A DNA stretch of 61,617 nucleotides from Candidatus Bathyarchaeota archaeon (GTDB lineage: Archaea; Thermoproteota; Bathyarchaeia; Bathyarchaeales; Bathycorpusculaceae): positions 1 through 61,617 of the forward strand of contig JALHSQ010000055.1 of NCBI GenBank assembly GCA_022865885.1, given 5' to 3'. Shown here in pieces: positions 53,516 to 61,617 of the stretch. Under the pieces are notes generated by a model. That model was not told the DNA's origin and did no database searches. It saw only the letters and a program-made list of their open reading frames with translations. How positions within the stretch are numbered: position 1 is the first letter of the stretch; each line of letters starts with the position of its first letter. The translations under genes were made by a program, and so were the position numbers.

Positions 53516-54076
53516 ATGAGCGGATGGGCTAAGAAACGAAAAGTGATGCAGCGCTACGATCTAACAGCGCACCTGTACGATATGCGCTACGCTGAAGAGC
53601 AAGCTGAAAAGTACAAGTCAGCAATCAGGAATTTCAAAACGAAAAAGTTTGGTCTAGTGTTGGATGCTGGCTGCGGAACAGGACTATTGTTCGATCACAT
53701 CATTTACGCGGCAAAAGCAATCGTCGGATTAGACATTTCGAGGAAAATCCTGCTCATGGCAAGAAACCGTTCAAGAAGCTTGAACGTGCAACTCATCCGT
53801 GCTGACGTCGACACGATGCCTTTCAAGGATGCAGTTTTCAACTGTGTTTTCGCTGTGACTGTCCTTCAGAACATTACAGATCAACTCGAGACTCTGGCTG
53901 AGATCAAACGAGTTTCAAAGGATAACTCTATCATTATTGTCACGGGACTGAAGAGGATCTTTTCTAAACGCAGATTTGAGGCACTGCTGAAAGACTCCGA
54001 TCTGAAGATCACTGCATTAGAAGAAGGAGATGACCTTAGATGCTATGTTGCGGTTTGCGCCAAGATTCGCCAGTGA
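53516..54076 (+). CDS. Small class I SAM-dependent methyltransferase
   Basis: The product is 186 residues from ATG 53516, selected because GAGGAG at 53505-53510 lies five bases upstream. RYDLTAHLYDMRYAEEQ begins the domain; VLDAGCGTGLLFDHI is motif I, VGLDISRKILLMARNR motif II, IRADVDTMPFKDAVFNCVFA motif III/post. UbiE/COQ5-like small-molecule methyltransferases have this form. The substrate is unknown. It is divergent from nucS. Confidence 0.85.
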   Translation: MSGWAKKRKVMQRYDLTAHLYDMRYAEEQAEKYKSAIRNFKTKKFGLVLDAGCGTGLLFDHIIYAAKAIVGLDISRKILLMARNRSRSLNVQLIRADVDTMPFKDAVFNCVFAVTVLQNITDQLETLAEIKRVSKDNSIIIVTGLKRIFSKRRFEALLKDSDLKITALEEGDDLRCYVAVCAKIRQ

Positions 54077-54522
54077 AAACCCCCGAATGTGTGGTTGAAC
54101 ATGTTGCAGCCTGCGACACTGGAGTGGGTCGTGCATGATTCGCGGGGCGATGGGATTTACGATCCAGAAGTGGTTGTCTTGTTCAAGCCCGCATTTTCCG
54201 AGAAGACCAAAAAAAGGAGGCGTACCTCAATTTTGCGAGGTAAGATTAGCTTCAAGAAAGTCATGATCCATCTTGCTTCTCAGTTGTGTCGTATTGTCAA
54301 CGTTGGCTCTCCACGCTTTCGGCGTAAGACGATGAAGCGACTTGGAGCGTGCCCTTGTCCTTCCACCAAAAACCGTAACTAACGTACCACTACTGCTGAA
54401 AACCCCAAATCCAACAACAAAAACATCGCAATGACACTGCTAAACTATATATTAAGGCGAAGGCAAGCCTAATTCACATTATGCCTTTCATACCTTAATG
54501 ATGTGGATCTGGTGGGCAATAG
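54077..54522. promoter_or_regulatory. Upstream region of the Hdr operon with a TATA box
   Basis: About 445 bases hold an open frame (54089-54382) without convincing composition. TAAACTATATATTAA at 54441-54455 is a strong archaeal TATA element about 70 bases before the polyferredoxin start, predicting a leader of roughly 40-45 bases. GGTGG at 54511-54515 is the ribosome binding site, seven bases before ATG 54523. This is probably the promoter of the three-gene polyferredoxin-HdrA-HdrA operon. Confidence 0.65.
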
Positions 54523-55455
54523 ATGCCGTTAAGAACCATAAAGAAAGACACGGCAGAAGCATTAAAACTAGAATGGATTTTACACGTAAAGAATTATGCG
54601 CTCACACTTGACAAGAACCGCTGCGTAGGTTGCCAGATCTGCAGCTTAGCTTGCCCAAAAGAAGCCATCACCTTTGAGAAGCAAGCCAAAACCAAGGGAG
54701 ATAAGGCGAAAAAAGCTAGAATTGACATAGATTTGGCTAAATGCAATTTTTGCGGAATATGTGACGTGCTCTGTCCATTCGGGGCAGTAAGAGTAACGTT
54801 GGACGGTAAACATGCTCTTTCTGTGCTTGAAAAGGAAAGCTTCCCTCAGTTGATCCGAGACATTCAGGTAAATGAGAGCAAATGTCCCACAGAGTGTGTG
54901 AAATGCGAAGAAACATGCCCGCTGGATCTGATCAAAGTATCGTGGGTGACTCCTGATGGGAAGACTATTGAAAGCCTCGACTCTTTGACCGAACGAGAGA
55001 AAGTCAACGCTAAGGTCAAAATCGATATCCAGAAAGACTTCTGCCCTTGTTGCAGGGTCTGCGAAATCAAATGCCCTGAAGGCATTATGCATGTGCGAAA
55101 ATTCGTTCACGGGAAGATTACGATCGACCCTAGACGCTGTCCTGAGAACTGCACCGATTGTTTGGATGTCTGTCCGATCACAGGTGCACTTGTCTTTTCT
55201 GCTAAGGACAAAAAGGTACATGTCGACGAGGCCTTCTGCGTTTACTGTGGAGCCTGTAAAATCGTCTGTCCTGCAGACGGAGCGTTAGAGCTCAAGCGAA
55301 CCGGAATAAGCCATTCTTGTATCCGTTCTGGAGCTTGGAACAAGGCCCTAGAAAGACTGACCTCGTCTGTAGATATGAGTAAGGAATTGAAAACAAGAGG
55401 TTCCCTGAAAGCAAGGGAATCCGTAAGAAAGAGACTGGGGCTGAAGGAGGACTAG
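54523..55455 (+). CDS. Polyferredoxin (multi-[4Fe-4S] protein)
   Basis: The product is 310 residues. Cysteine motifs of 4Fe-4S type recur: CVGCQICSLACP and CNFCGICDVLCP near the N-terminus, CVKCEETCP, CPCCRVCEIKCP, CTDCLDVCP and CVYCGACKIVCP; several are two-cluster ferredoxin modules. Spacers carry helices with no enzyme motif, so it is an electron wire. It begins the operon with two HdrA genes (one base between this stop and the next ATG), so it most likely delivers or collects electrons for the HdrA flavoproteins. Confidence 0.93.
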   Translation: MPLRTIKKDTAEALKLEWILHVKNYALTLDKNRCVGCQICSLACPKEAITFEKQAKTKGDKAKKARIDIDLAKCNFCGICDVLCPFGAVRVTLDGKHALSVLEKESFPQLIRDIQVNESKCPTECVKCEETCPLDLIKVSWVTPDGKTIESLDSLTEREKVNAKVKIDIQKDFCPCCRVCEIKCPEGIMHVRKFVHGKITIDPRRCPENCTDCLDVCPITGALVFSAKDKKVHVDEAFCVYCGACKIVCPADGALELKRTGISHSCIRSGAWNKALERLTSSVDMSKELKTRGSLKARESVRKRLGLKED

Positions 55456-55456
55456 G

Positions 55457-57490
55457 ATGACCAGGAAAGGTGTCCGGGAGAAGATTAAGCGAGGACCTAG
55501 AATAAGCACGCACAAAAGGGAAAAACCGCAAATAGGAGTATTCATTTGTCATTGCGGAACCAAAATAGCCTCAGTCATAGATGTTGAAGAGCTGACGAAT
55601 TACGCCAGAACCTTGCCAAACGTGACTTATGCGACGCACACGAATTATCCGTGCAGTCGCCAAGGGCAGGACGAGATAACAAACGCAATAAGAGAACACA
55701 AACTTGACCGGGTAATAGTTGCAGGCTGTTCCCCTAGGCTTTACGAGCAGACTTTCCAACGATGTGTCTCCCGAGCGGAGTTGAACCCGTGGCTTTTCGA
55801 AATGGCTAACATACGGGAATTCTCATCCTACTGTCACAGAGACAAACCCAAAGCAGCGACCGAAAAGGCAAAGGACATCGTCAAGATGGCAGTAGCCAAA
55901 GCAAGGCTCCTTGAACCGTTAGAGCCCGTCGAATTGCCGATGACCAAGAAAGTCATGGTCATCGGAGGCGGAATAGCAGGTATAAACGCAGCTCTAGACT
56001 TGGCTGACATGGGTTTCAAGGTCTACATGGTAGAGAAGACTGAAACCATCGGCGGCTACATGGCGCTGCTGGACAAGACGTTTCCAACCCTTGACTGCAG
56101 CATATGTATCGAAGGCCCAAAAATGGTTGATGTCGGACGACACCCCAACATTGAAATAATATCCTACGCTGACGTCTTGAAAGTAAATGGCTACATTGGC
56201 AATTTCAAAGTAAGGATCCGAAAGAACCCACGATACGTCATAGCTGCAAACTGCACGGGATGCGGAGAATGCAAAGACGCTTGCCCCATCGAGTATCCTA
56301 ACTACGCAGACATGAATCTAGGCGTGAGAAAAGCAATTTCCGTCCCATTTGAGCAGGCTGTTCCTCTCATCTATTCCATAAACAGAGACTACTGCATAGA
56401 ATGCTTCAAATGCGTAGATGCCTGTGGTGCTCGAGAAGCCATAAACTTCGACCAGAAACCTGAAGAAATCGAAGTCAACGTAGGAGCCATAATACTCGCT
56501 ATCGGCTATGACATGTACAATCCTGAGGACTCAAAGTGGACTGGCTATGGCAAATTTGACAATGTTTTCACGGCCCTAGAATTCGAACGTCTCATCTTGG
56601 CAGCTGGACCGACGGCTGGAAAAGTCATCCGCGCTTCCGATGGACAAAAACCCCACTCCGTTGCTTTCCTTCAATGCATAGGCTCCCGCGATATTAACAG
56701 ATACGAATACTGTTCAAGTTTCTGTTGCATGTATACACTAAAACACGCCGTAATGCTGAAGGAAAAATACAAGGACGCGATCGAAGTACACGTATTCTTC
56801 AATGACATGCGAAGCAACTTCAAAGGCTACGAGGAATTCTATAATAGAGCTCAGAAATCAGGCGTCAAGTTCATCCGAGTGAAGCTAGAAAATCGTCGAA
56901 TAACTGAAGACCCGCAAACAAAGAACTTGACAGTGTACGGCGAGACTGAAGACGGCAAGACTGTTTCAGCTGAAGCTGAAATGGTCGTTCTAGCAAATGC
57001 TGCAATCCCTGCTAGCACAACGAATAACCTTTCAAAAATGCTTGGAATACATGTAGGCAAGGATGGCTTCTTCACAGAATGCCAACCCAAGATAAGACCC
57101 ACAGATACCGATGTGCCGGGAATATTCTTGGCAGGCGCTTGCCAAGGCTTGAAGGATATTCCCTATAGTGTAGCCCAAGGTAGTGCAGCTGCGGCTCAAG
57201 CCGCTTCTGTTGTGGGCAGGGAAAAGTGGGTTGTGGAGCCGCTTGTTGCAGAGGTGAACGGTGACTTGTGCAGTGGTTGCGGGATTTGCGAGTCTGCTTG
57301 TAGTTACCGAGCTATTAACGTCGAGAACGTTGAAGGCAAAAAGTTAGCAAAAGTCACTGAAGGATTGTGTCGGGGATGTGGTATCTGCAGCTCTGCGTGC
57401 CCAATGGACGCCATCACCATTCCAAACTATTCTGACAAGCAAATCGTGGCCCAAATCGGAGCCGTCATGGAGAGGAGTGAAAAGCAGTGA
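55457..57490 (+). CDS. hdrA: HdrA-type heterodisulfide reductase flavoprotein (CoB-CoM heterodisulfide reductase subunit A-like)
   Basis: The product is 677 residues. An N-terminal Rossmann-like domain begins IGVFICHCGTKIASVIDVEE. The FAD motif GGGIAGINAALDLADMG (about 170-190) opens the thioredoxin-reductase-like domain, with VYMVEKTETIGGYMA. Cysteine motifs CTGCGECKDACP, CIECFKCVDAC, and near the end CSGCGICESACSYRAI and CRGCGICSSACPMDAI bind 4Fe-4S clusters. HdrA bifurcates or transfers electrons at its FAD. The next gene starts by a GTGA overlap. HdrB and HdrC are not in the window, so the partner is elsewhere or different. Confidence 0.93.
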   Translation: MTRKGVREKIKRGPRISTHKREKPQIGVFICHCGTKIASVIDVEELTNYARTLPNVTYATHTNYPCSRQGQDEITNAIREHKLDRVIVAGCSPRLYEQTFQRCVSRAELNPWLFEMANIREFSSYCHRDKPKAATEKAKDIVKMAVAKARLLEPLEPVELPMTKKVMVIGGGIAGINAALDLADMGFKVYMVEKTETIGGYMALLDKTFPTLDCSICIEGPKMVDVGRHPNIEIISYADVLKVNGYIGNFKVRIRKNPRYVIAANCTGCGECKDACPIEYPNYADMNLGVRKAISVPFEQAVPLIYSINRDYCIECFKCVDACGAREAINFDQKPEEIEVNVGAIILAIGYDMYNPEDSKWTGYGKFDNVFTALEFERLILAAGPTAGKVIRASDGQKPHSVAFLQCIGSRDINRYEYCSSFCCMYTLKHAVMLKEKYKDAIEVHVFFNDMRSNFKGYEEFYNRAQKSGVKFIRVKLENRRITEDPQTKNLTVYGETEDGKTVSAEAEMVVLANAAIPASTTNNLSKMLGIHVGKDGFFTECQPKIRPTDTDVPGIFLAGACQGLKDIPYSVAQGSAAAAQAASVVGREKWVVEPLVAEVNGDLCSGCGICESACSYRAINVENVEGKKLAKVTEGLCRGCGICSSACPMDAITIPNYSDKQIVAQIGAVMERSEKQ

Positions 57491-59979
57491 CTGAACAATC
57501 AACTTCCAAGCTTGAAGAGCCTCGGATTGGCGTTTTTGTATGCTACTGCGGCCTTAACATTGGCGGCGTCGTTGACGTGGAAGAGGTTGGCGAATACGCT
57601 CGAAAACTGCCGAATGTAGTCTATGTCAAGACGAATCGTTACACCTGCGCAGATCCTGGTCAGGAAGAAATCCGAAAAGGCATCAGAGACCACAAACTGA
57701 ATCGAGTGGTTGTCGCTGCTTGTTCTCCAAGAATGCATGAACCCACTTTTCGCCGAACTGTTGCTGAGGCGGGGTTGAATCAATTCCTGTTCGAAATGGC
57801 GAATATCCGGGAATTCTCGTCGTGGTGCCACCAAAGCACGCCTAAGGAAGCAACAGAAAAGGCCAAGGAACTCGTGAAAATGGCTGTTGCCAAAGTACAA
57901 TTGCTTGAACCTCTAAACGTCATTGAAGTGCCTGTCACAAACAAAGCTCTAGTCGTCGGAGCAGGAGTAGCTGGCGCCAGCGCCGCTCTTGATTTGGCAG
58001 AAATGGGCTACCAAGTATATCTCGTTGACAAGGCCGAGATCATTGGCGGCCACATGGCGCAGTTAGGCAAGACGTTTCCAGTTTTCGAATGCTCCAACTG
58101 TCCTCAACAGATCCATTGCCCAAGATTCTCATGCGTTGCTACACGAATAGGCGCTGTTGCGGTTCACCCCAACATCAAACTGCTTACGTACTCCGAAGTG
58201 AAGGAAGTTGAAGGAGTGATCGGCAACTACAAGGCCAAGGTTCTGAGGAAAGCACGCTTCGTAGATGAGAACAAGTGCATAAGTTGCGGCAAATGTTCTG
58301 AGGTTTGCCCGGTGCAAGTTCCAAGCGAATTTGACGCTGGTACAAAAACTCGAAAGGCCATATATCTTCCATTCCCCGATGCTACGCCATCCACCTACAC
58401 AATAGACAAAGAAGCTTGCCTGTACTTCAAAGATAGAAGCTGCAGGAAATGCCAAGAAACGTGTCCCGTTGAAGCCGTGAACTTTAACCAAGAACCAGAA
58501 GAGCAAAGACTCGAAGCAGGTTGCATCGTGGTTGCAACAGGCTACAGCATTTATGAGCCATACGATCTGCAAAACTACGGCTTCGGCAAATACAAAGATG
58601 TCGTTACAGCTTTGCAGCTGGAACGGATAATAGACTCAGGAACACAGGTAATTGGCACAATCTGGAAACCCTCCGACGGGAAAATGCCTGACAGTTTAAC
58701 CTACATTCAATGCGTTGGCTCACGCGACATCAACAAATTCGAATATTGCTCAGGCTTCTGCTGCATGCTCACACTGAAAAGCGCTGTCCTACTCAAGGAA
58801 AAATACGGCGACAAACTGAAAATCAACGTCTTATACACCGACATGCGAGCCAACAGAAAAGGCTACGAAGAACTCTTCAGAAAAGCCAATGAAATCGGCG
58901 TCAACTTCATCCGCGTGAAACTAACCAACAGGAACGTCACACAAGACCCAGAAACAAAGAAACTGGTAGTACGAGCAGAAAAGGAAAATGGTGAAGCCGT
59001 AGAAGTCAAAAGCGACATGGTTGTGTTGGCCACAGCAGCGATTCCCTGTCAAGGATCAGAAGAAGTAGCCCGAGTTTTCAACATCAGCCGCGACCGCGAC
59101 GGCTTTTTCATGGAAAGCCATCCAAAACTGAAACCAATTGACACGCCCTCAGACGGCGTCTTCGTGGCGGGAGGTTGTCAAGGACCCAAAGATGTACCTT
59201 ACAGCGTATCTCAAGGCATGGGTGCAGCAGCCCGTTCAGCAACGATTCTGTCGCAATCCAAGTGGAAGATTCAGCCCATAGTAGCAGCAGTTGACGCGTC
59301 AAAATGTCGTAACTCAAAAGTGAAGTGCGGGGTATGTGCCAAGGCTTGTCCCTATGGTGCTATAAGAGCTCCGGACGGGCAGGTCGCAGAAGTCTTTACA
59401 GCTATGTGCCATGGTTGTGGAACATGTGTTGCAGAGTGTCCTGCCGACGCTATAACCCAGAAGCACTTCACTGATGAACAGATCACGGCACAGATCAAGG
59501 CCGCATTGGAGATAGGACCAGAAGACAAGATTCTGGGTTTTCTCTGCAATTGGTGCAGCTATGCTGGTGCAGACTTGGCTGGCACAAGCAGATTTGAGTA
59601 TCCGCCAGTGATAAGACCTATTCGGGTGATGTGTTCAGGTAGGGTAGACCGCGATTTCGTGTTTGAGGCCTTTCGACAAGGTGCAGGCATGGTTCTAGTT
59701 GGAGCATGTCACTTGCCGTATGACTGCCACTATATTAGCGGCAACTATAAGATGAAGGCACGGATGGATGCTTTGGCTCCAATGCTGCAGAAGCTTGGAA
59801 TGAGCCCAGAGAGATTCAGGGTCGAATATGTGTCCGCAGCAGAAGGAGTAAGGTTTGCCGAGATAATCAGGGAAATGAATGCACAAATGCAAAGACTGGG
59901 CAGAGATAGGATTAAAGCTGAAAATGCAAAAATGCGACCGTTTCTAGAGAACATGTTGAGAAGAAAGGAAAAGAAGTAA
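57487..59979 (+). CDS. hdrA: HdrA fused to an MvhD-like domain
   Basis: The product is 830 residues. It repeats the HdrA layout: IGVFVCYCGLNIGGVVDVEE, GAGVAGASAALDLAEMG with FAD, 4Fe-4S motifs CISCGKCSEVCP and CRKCQETCP, then CGVCAKACPYGAIR and CHGCGTCVAECP. An added C-terminal domain (about 690-830) reads LGFLCNWCSYAGADLAG and FRQGAGMVLVGACHLPYDCH, the MvhD small subunit that carries electrons from hydrogenase or formate dehydrogenase. Fusion of HdrA with MvhD implies that electrons enter from such a partner. It is the third gene of the operon. Confidence 0.94.
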   Translation: MTEQSTSKLEEPRIGVFVCYCGLNIGGVVDVEEVGEYARKLPNVVYVKTNRYTCADPGQEEIRKGIRDHKLNRVVVAACSPRMHEPTFRRTVAEAGLNQFLFEMANIREFSSWCHQSTPKEATEKAKELVKMAVAKVQLLEPLNVIEVPVTNKALVVGAGVAGASAALDLAEMGYQVYLVDKAEIIGGHMAQLGKTFPVFECSNCPQQIHCPRFSCVATRIGAVAVHPNIKLLTYSEVKEVEGVIGNYKAKVLRKARFVDENKCISCGKCSEVCPVQVPSEFDAGTKTRKAIYLPFPDATPSTYTIDKEACLYFKDRSCRKCQETCPVEAVNFNQEPEEQRLEAGCIVVATGYSIYEPYDLQNYGFGKYKDVVTALQLERIIDSGTQVIGTIWKPSDGKMPDSLTYIQCVGSRDINKFEYCSGFCCMLTLKSAVLLKEKYGDKLKINVLYTDMRANRKGYEELFRKANEIGVNFIRVKLTNRNVTQDPETKKLVVRAEKENGEAVEVKSDMVVLATAAIPCQGSEEVARVFNISRDRDGFFMESHPKLKPIDTPSDGVFVAGGCQGPKDVPYSVSQGMGAAARSATILSQSKWKIQPIVAAVDASKCRNSKVKCGVCAKACPYGAIRAPDGQVAEVFTAMCHGCGTCVAECPADAITQKHFTDEQITAQIKAALEIGPEDKILGFLCNWCSYAGADLAGTSRFEYPPVIRPIRVMCSGRVDRDFVFEAFRQGAGMVLVGACHLPYDCHYISGNYKMKARMDALAPMLQKLGMSPERFRVEYVSAAEGVRFAEIIREMNAQMQRLGRDRIKAENAKMRPFLENMLRRKEKK

Positions 59980-59994
59980 CGCAGGCAGATCTGT

Positions 59995-61275
59995 TTATGA
60001 AGTTTTCCTGTGAAGCCTCTTTTTTCCAGTGTAGTAAACTGTGCCAACCACTAGCCCAGCAATACCCATGACCCACGCTTGCGGTGAAATGAATATGATC
60101 AGAACAAGCAACACCATACACGTGATCGCTCCTAACGCAGGAACAATTCGTCGATATACCCTATCTCTGTTCTCTAATCGCATAGCAGAGAAGTTTGTCA
60201 AAGTATAGTAAAAAAGCAACGCGAAAGTGCTCACCGCAACAACCTTAGTGAGATCCACAAGAAGAACAAGCAACGCCATGAGAACACCCGTCATCAAAAC
60301 GGCATAGTAAGGAGTATCATACTTTGAGTGCAGTCTGCTCAGAATTCGTGGAAGATCGCCTTTTCGTGCCATCGCGTAAATCATACGAGACACCCCAAGC
60401 AATGACGTGAGAAGGACGCTTGCAGTCGCAAGTATTGCCCCTAGCGAGATCGCATAGACTGCCGCAGCATTTCCAGTAATTCCAATAGCTCCGGCTAACG
60501 GTGAGTCAGGGTTACCTGCAAGTCCAGTAGCTCCCACCAACCCTACAGCCACAATGCTAACCAAGACATAGACAACAGTGGATATTGCCATAGACAGAAT
60601 TATGGCACGAGGAACATTCCGTTTAGCATCCTTTACTTCTTCCGCGATCACAGCTACACGCGCAAAACCACCATAGGCGAAAAAAATGAGACAAGCACCG
60701 TACAGCACACCTGTTTCAAAAGGTGCAAAAGGGACAAAATTGGACAGTTTCGCATACGGCAAACCGTAGATAATGAAGAACGCAAGAAGAAGCAGTTTGG
60801 CAACAACCAAAAGATTATTCACAAGTGCTGATTCGCGTACTCCGTGATAATTCAGTAATGCGAAGGCTATGCAGATGGTCGCTGCAACAATGTTTGGGGG
60901 AAAGCCTGGGAAAAGGGCATTCACATAGTATGCAAAGCCCAGAGAAACTGCTGCCCCTGCGAACGTGTTGGATAGTATCCACATCCATCCAGTCAGGAAT
61001 CCAGCAAATGGCGAAATCAGTTGATACGTGTATTCATATATGCTCCCTTCCCTCGGTGACCATGCTGTTAGCTTGATGAAACTTGACGCCGTCAACAAGG
61101 AAATGACTGCAGCGATAAGCATGGAAATAACGATGGCGGAACCAGCATATCTGGCAGCAATACCCGTAACTACGAATATCCCACCACCGATAATGGCACC
61201 GACGCTTATGGCAGTGGCATCAAACAACCCCAAAGTCGGCTTGAGGTTAGCTTGATGATCCATTTCCTTTCTCAT
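59995..61275 (-). CDS. APC-superfamily amino acid permease
   Basis: The product is 426 residues from ATG 61275, with GGGGT just upstream; ATG 61263 is the alternative. Twelve hydrophobic segments start at SVGAIIGGGIFVVTGIA, where the unwound helix-1 motif GGGIFV binds the amino acid. FAYGGFARVAVIAEE is the helix-6 motif and is typical of APC antiporters/symporters such as YfnA. Substrate specificity is unknown. It is transcribed toward the Hdr operon and overlaps nothing. Confidence 0.9.
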   Translation of the reverse strand: MRKEMDHQANLKPTLGLFDATAISVGAIIGGGIFVVTGIAARYAGSAIVISMLIAAVISLLTASSFIKLTAWSPREGSIYEYTYQLISPFAGFLTGWMWILSNTFAGAAVSLGFAYYVNALFPGFPPNIVAATICIAFALLNYHGVRESALVNNLLVVAKLLLLAFFIIYGLPYAKLSNFVPFAPFETGVLYGACLIFFAYGGFARVAVIAEEVKDAKRNVPRAIILSMAISTVVYVLVSIVAVGLVGATGLAGNPDSPLAGAIGITGNAAAVYAISLGAILATASVLLTSLLGVSRMIYAMARKGDLPRILSRLHSKYDTPYYAVLMTGVLMALLVLLVDLTKVVAVSTFALLFYYTLTNFSAMRLENRDRVYRRIVPALGAITCMVLLVLIIFISPQAWVMGIAGLVVGTVYYTGKKRLHRKTS

Positions 61276-61460
61276 GCTTACCCCTAGCAACAACGTGTTT
61301 TGAGAAAATCTCTTATTATTAAGGATTTAACGCGTTTCCGGAACCAAGTTTTCCTTACGTCGACTGTCTTGTCTGCAATCTTCTGCAAAAGCTTTTTAAT
61401 TGAAATGGTAATACCGCTACATGTTCTGTTCAGCCTCGACGCGCTCCAGACGGTAGATGG

Positions 61461-61617
61461 ATGCTGATCAAAATGGCGAAAAATCAAAAGCTTACTCCTT
61501 TTAAGCTCTCCTGTATTGTCCTTCTGGCATTAATGCTCCTAGTGTTCGTGGGTCAGTTCTCCGCGGCTCAAGCCCAACTTGACCAAGACAATGATGGAAT
61601 ACCCGACGCGAAAGAAA
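61461..61617 (+). CDS. Start of a secreted protein with calcium-binding-type repeat (3' end off the window)
   Basis: ATG 61461 (or 61473, four codons later) begins a frame open to the right edge. KLSCIVLLALMLLVFVG then FSAAQAQL is a signal peptide, probably cut after AQA. The mature part begins DQDNDGIPDAKE, a thrombospondin type-3 or EF-hand-like D-x-D-x-D-G calcium loop typical of archaeal cell-surface proteins. CTTTTTAATTG near 61390-61400 is a TATA candidate. The rest is out of the window, so its size is unknown. Confidence 0.7.
   Translation, partial: MLIKMAKNQKLTPFKLSCIVLLALMLLVFVGQFSAAQAQLDQDNDGIPDAKE

Noticed and set aside
54089-54382. 97-codon frame upstream of the Hdr operon
   Set aside because: Possible, but composition is irregular and no start signal or family supports it; left as uncalled sequence.
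1-61617. CRISPR array or insertion sequence
   Set aside because: No regularly spaced direct repeats and no transposase with terminal repeats were seen; the only recombinase-type sequences are the integrase remnants.

Overview
This 61.6 kb window is archaeal chromosome. Lineage evidence includes ribosomal protein L14e beside a Cbf5-type pseudouridine synthase gene, NucS and Nre DNA-repair proteins, Mrp/NBP35, tRNAs with bulge-helix-bulge (BHB) introns, a BHB intron inside the cbf5 reading frame, and an HdrA/polyferredoxin operon. Together these point to the Thermoproteota/TACK side of the Archaea, possibly a Bathyarchaeia-like anaerobe; that placement is inference. Coding density is moderate and strands alternate often.

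Layout. 1-4.7 kb: a partial thioredoxin-fold gene, a small membrane protein, an M48 peptidase, and a frameshifted tyrosine integrase beside tRNA-Ala(UGC), which looks like a decayed integrated element. 4.8-12.5 kb: housekeeping and transport genes (zinc ribbon, MFS, adenosine-specific kinase, Mrp, TrmO, alkyltransferase, HAD phosphatase, ABC-2 exporter). 12.5-23 kb: the most unusual region. Three proteins share one C-terminal RecA/KaiC-like domain that has lost the Walker A loop but kept a Walker B-like strand, each behind a different N-terminus (winged helix; beta-sandwich; TPR array plus beta-sandwich). Among them lie an intact KaiC-like ATPase and a bactofilin-like beta-solenoid protein made of 17-residue repeats. 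23-33.6 kb: nucleotidyltransferase, B12-type radical SAM protein, HtrA protease, MFS, PurA, YkgJ protein, membrane and secreted proteins, phosphoesterase, M20 peptidase. 33.6-36.7 kb: rpl14e, the intron-containing cbf5, a methyltransferase and a broken tatD. 36.7-43.2 kb: gene relics, DUF362, a bacterial-type MetK, an Lrp-type regulator, an intron-containing tRNA-Ser(GGA), a TauE/SafE permease and a broken SPL-type radical SAM gene. 43.2-48.8 kb: a methyltransferase, a UDP-sugar epimerase and a deoxysugar-nucleotide operon (rmlA, rmlC-like, SDR, rmlD). 48.8-54.1 kb: a flavodoxin stub, DUF2971, tRNA-Asp(GUC) with a D-loop intron, nre, a broken ppa and nucS. 54.1-61.6 kb: polyferredoxin, HdrA and HdrA-MvhD as one operon, an APC permease, and the start of a secreted calcium-binding-type protein.

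How it fits together. The Hdr operon implies flavin-based electron bifurcation or ferredoxin-linked redox chemistry in an anaerobe. The rml genes supply activated sugars for surface glycans. nre and nucS are both PCNA-associated repair families. Many genes are broken (integrase, tatD, SPL, ppa, flavodoxin, perhaps the TPR gene start), which means either real decay or indel errors in a metagenomic assembly. The cbf5 interruption differs: it has a complete BHB fold, and removing 29 nt restores the catalytic aspartate codon.
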